Shown here one piece after another: positions 61,327 to 64,000 of a stretch of 64,000 nt of DNA. A program made the translations under genes and the position numbers. Each line of letters begins with the position of its first letter. Within the stretch, counting starts at the first letter, position 1. The notes beneath the pieces were generated by a model. It saw only the letters and a program-made list of their open reading frames with translations. It searched no databases and was not told the origin of the DNA. Origin of the DNA: Cocos nucifera (taxonomy: Eukaryota; Streptophyta; Magnoliopsida; Arecales; Arecaceae); assembly GCA_006176705.1 (NCBI GenBank), contig QRFJ01005001.1, positions 26,560 to 90,559 of the forward strand, in the 5' to 3' direction.

Positions 61327-62098
61327 CTAGGATCGACCAGACTCCTGAGATTTCGAGCTGTCGATCCTAGCCATCACCAGGGCATGCTTTAATCTAAGGA
61401 TCTCCTTCTTGAGCTCTCTCTTTTGGCATAAGCCATCTATATACATTCTGTTAATGTGTCCAAATTTGCCTTCAAGCTCTCACTGTTGCTTCATTAGGAC
61501 TTCAGACTCAGCCTCAGCATCCTTAATGGCTTGCTGCTCACATGATAGTTGGATCTTCAATCGTTGAACCTCAGCCTTCTCCTTCCCAACTACTTTCGAA
61601 AGCTCGCCCAAAGTTGTCATCAAGGAGGCAACCTGCTCGAATCCCTTGCTCGTGCTGGACTGATGACTGTCATCGAGTTGTTTTTGGAGCCAGATCACCT
61701 CGCTATTAGCAGCACGAAGCTTTTGCTTGAGCTTAGACATCCTATCGCTCCAACCCAGCCGATAGGTATTATAAGTAAGCTCGGCATCATGCAACTACTT
61801 CTGAAGTATGGAAAACTTCTTCGACTAATCCTACTCATATCGTGCCTTATCAGAAGACCACGGCGAACTCTCCTTCAATAGCTGAATCTTCTCCTTCGCT
61901 GCCTAAAGCTTGACTTTGAGAGAGCTAACCTTCGCTATCAATGCCCAAGACTTATCGTTGGCACTTTGTTTGAGCTTTATTAACTCCCTCTCGAAGCTGT
62001 CCTTCTTGATGGTGAAGATCGTGGAATCTTTCATATGCAGCTTACGAAGATGGATAACCTCAATTATCGCCTCCAATGTATTCTTTCTAGATTTTTGA
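61327..62098 (-). pseudogene. Antisense additional ORF of gypsy E, coiled-coil protein, decayed
   Basis: On the minus strand one frame can be followed from 62098 to 61330 (about 255 codons) with five stops. The open part is 61794-61480: MHDAELTYNTYRLGWSDRMS, then KLKQKLRAANSEVIWLQKQL, then FEQVASLMTTLGELSK, then QRLKIQLSCEQQAIKDAEAE. It is charged and heptad-rich (Leu, Lys, Glu, Ala), the appearance of a long coiled coil. Antisense ORFs between pol and the 3' LTR are known from the Tat lineage. No enzyme motif is seen and its role is unknown. It is truncated by the LTR at 62101. Confidence 0.6.
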
Positions 62099-62100
62099 AG

Positions 62101-64000
62101 TGTTAGATATATGTGCCCTAGAAGCCAGAATTGGCTGACACTTGTAATACACTTCTAGGGGCAAAATTATAATTTTGATTATAATCAATAAAATGGGTTA
62201 TTTTCTATCACACCTGTGTATTTAGTGTCTGTGATACATCCTTTGAGTTAATGGTAATGATAATTCATATTTTTCAAGAGTTGAAAATTTAAGACATAAA
62301 TAATCATTATTAACTCATAAACAGCTCCCGACCATAGGATCATCACGAGGATGGTGATTGATCCGAAAGATTGGTGTACGATCGCTTCTCTTTAGTAGAT
62401 GAGTCTTGAGTCTACGGTGTGGAGACACCGGAGCGAAAGTACAGGTACTCGTTAGAGAACGAGGGCACTGAGCGTGACCACCTCGAGTAGTCATTAGGAA
62501 GTCTACCTTCTCGTCAATGACTGACTCGATGCTGCAGTAGTGTGTCTGGTTCTTTGACCTGAGATGCATCGACAGTTCACCTTGAGGGTGTTATAGTTTG
62601 ACTACACCATTACTCGGTCTCCTAGCCATATGGAACCCTGAGGTGTATGTTGGCTATGAGCATGTTCATTGTAGGAACTGGATTGCATCAAGATGGAATC
62701 TATCTACCTCGGTGGTAGAGGAGCAGCCCTATGATAATCATGAGAATCAAGTCCTGAAGCCCATGGCCATGGCAGAGTGAAATAATAGAAAGAGTTTCTA
62801 TTTAGATTTTCACATTGGACTCGAATCGAATGATTACATCATATGACAGAGACTAGGGTTTGACGAGTTTACCTTAACCCTAATCTGATCGGGCTCAAGA
62901 TAGAAGAACTTAATCACACAGGTAGCTGCACCAAGAGGTTCGCATTCAGCTCTGATGGGTTGCCACCATATACTGCTAGGTGTCACTGGTGGATTTTGGG
63001 AGCAATTAGAATGATTTAGATGATCGATCATTCTAGCTGTTCGAATCAGAAGAGTTCTGATCCATCGAAAGAGTTTCGATGATGTCGATGATAGAGATCA
63101 TGACATATCCCATTACCATACAGAACTGAACCTAACTGGGTCACACAAACAAGGGTTTGAATCTGGTGATCATCAATTGAACTGATCTAGTTCAATTGAT
63201 CTGAATGAGATTCAATTAGGTTCAAGGAAATCGTGCTAGCACTCGATTGAACCTAACGTTCTTCTTTTGCTATCACAAATAAGTTGTCCTGACTGAGCCA
63301 AAGGAGTTTGTGCTCAATCAGAGGCCTTCATATGGTCTGACTGGAGGTTGTCCAAGTTAGAGAAGGTTGTCTTATTTTATAAGACATGACCTGCCATTTT
63401 TGGTCACCTGCCATTTTTTGTTCTTTTGACTTTGGTCAAAAGTTGACCTTTGACTGGTCAAATGTTGACCATAGATACTTTGACTTTTGTCCACGTGTCA
63501 CGCACCTATTGGAGAACTGGTGGGGGCCTGTCCCCCTGCCAGAACCTAGCAAGGAGGAGGGTGCACGCCACCCTAGGCGTGCGCCCAAGTTGGAGGCGCC
63601 TTGGAGTCCTTGTTGGACAAGGACTCCACCTCCCTTTTGGATTCCAATCAGAGTTCTACTAAGAATCCAGTTTGACTGGTCTTAGGCACCCTCTAAGGAG
63701 GAATCCAGGGGACTCTATTCCAACCAATCAGATTTAGATCTGATTTCACAAAGGGTTGTGATTGGTTGGGAGGAAGAGGAGTTGGATCACGCTTAGTCTA
63801 TAAATAAGACCCTACGCCCAACTCAGATTCTAATGCAATTAGAATAGAGATTTCCCACGCCCCAAGGCTGCCTCTCCCCTCTTCCTCCATGCCTAAACTT
63901 CTCCTCCTTCTCCTCTCCACGTCCAAAAGAGTTTTGGACTTAGGTTGGTGCATTCCAGATCAAAAGAAAGGCGATCAAAAGAAGAAGGCTGCACTGCTGC
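62101..64000 (+). repeat. Family-A LTR (copia A''), plus strand, runs off the window
   Basis: Starts exactly TGTTAGATATATGTGCCCTA at 62101 and stays collinear with the 5' LTR of A (11589 on) to the end of the window, about 1900 of 2290 bp. TATAAATA is at 63799-63806 and the TTGAC cluster at about 63427-63487. The bases before it (tgaag, 62096-62100) are the putative target duplication. Whether it is a solo LTR or the 5' LTR of a complete element cannot be seen. Confidence 0.92.

Larger units (their letters stand above)
43385..62100 (+). mobile_element. Gypsy E: Tat-type element, split by copia A' and cut at 62101
   Basis: The order is LTR, primer-site region, gag, protease, RT, RNase H, integrase (49853), then copia A' (49859-60276). 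E resumes with the integrase tail (60277-60388), tandem repeats (60492-61070) and an antisense coiled-coil ORF (61327-62098). Protease-RT-RH-IN order is that of Ty3/gypsy. The LVDNGSS-like protease wording, the pol-to-LTR tandem repeats and the additional antisense ORF are features of the Tat lineage. The 3' LTR is not in the window: a family-A LTR begins at 62101. Confidence 0.8.

Overview
The window is plant nuclear DNA made almost entirely of transposable elements. No host gene, rRNA, tRNA gene or CRISPR array could be supported. The mix is AT-rich and contains Ty1/copia, SIRE, Athila-like and Tat-like Ty3/gypsy, CACTA-like and Helitron-like remains. This fits a repeat-rich monocot chromosome; a palm is my guess from general family resemblance, with low confidence.

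Layout by nesting. (1) A minus-strand copia element, called D, is the oldest layer on the left. Its LTR is at 22788-23623, its leader at 22662-22787 and its gag start at 11329-11583. (2) An old plus-strand copia, C, sits in D's gag. Its pol remnant is 1094-1575 and its 3' LTR is 1576-2125 plus 9244-11328. C was itself hit twice by an Athila-like non-autonomous family: an LTR that ends at 1093, and a complete element B1 at 2126-9238 with target duplication GTTGG. (3) A younger plus-strand copia of C's broad family, called A, lies at 11589-22656 with target duplication GACAG, inserted 255 bp away in the same D gag/leader.

The middle (23624-43384) is a patchwork. It holds a Helitron-like 3' end (24286), a decayed CACTA transposase gene with an intact 3' terminus at 27660, and a minus-strand gypsy F split into RT/RNase H (27661-28575) and gag (41291-42550). 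It also holds two more CACTA-like ends, a truncated SIRE-type copia on the minus strand (about 32420-37914), and a probable solo LTR (about 38491-41290).

The right part is a plus-strand Tat-type gypsy, E. Its 5' LTR is at 43385 to about 44415, followed by gag, PR, RT, RNase H and IN. It is split in the IN C-terminus by A', a minus-strand copy of family A (49859-60276, target duplication CTACG). E resumes at 60277 with the pol end, five tandem repeats of about 116 bp and a decayed antisense coiled-coil ORF. It is then cut at 62101 by a third family-A LTR, which runs off the window.

The family-A elements carry a gag-PR-IN-RT-RH polyprotein, 2.29 kb LTRs, an initiator-Met-type primer site, a structured leader and a dense TTGAC (W-box-like) cluster upstream of a TATA box. 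The two internal copies share the same three coding lesions, so they descend from one already broken parent. Each also has private frameshifts. Copy A has many extra bases at homopolymers and a 621 bp A-rich tract in its 3' LTR, which makes assembly error a real possibility there.
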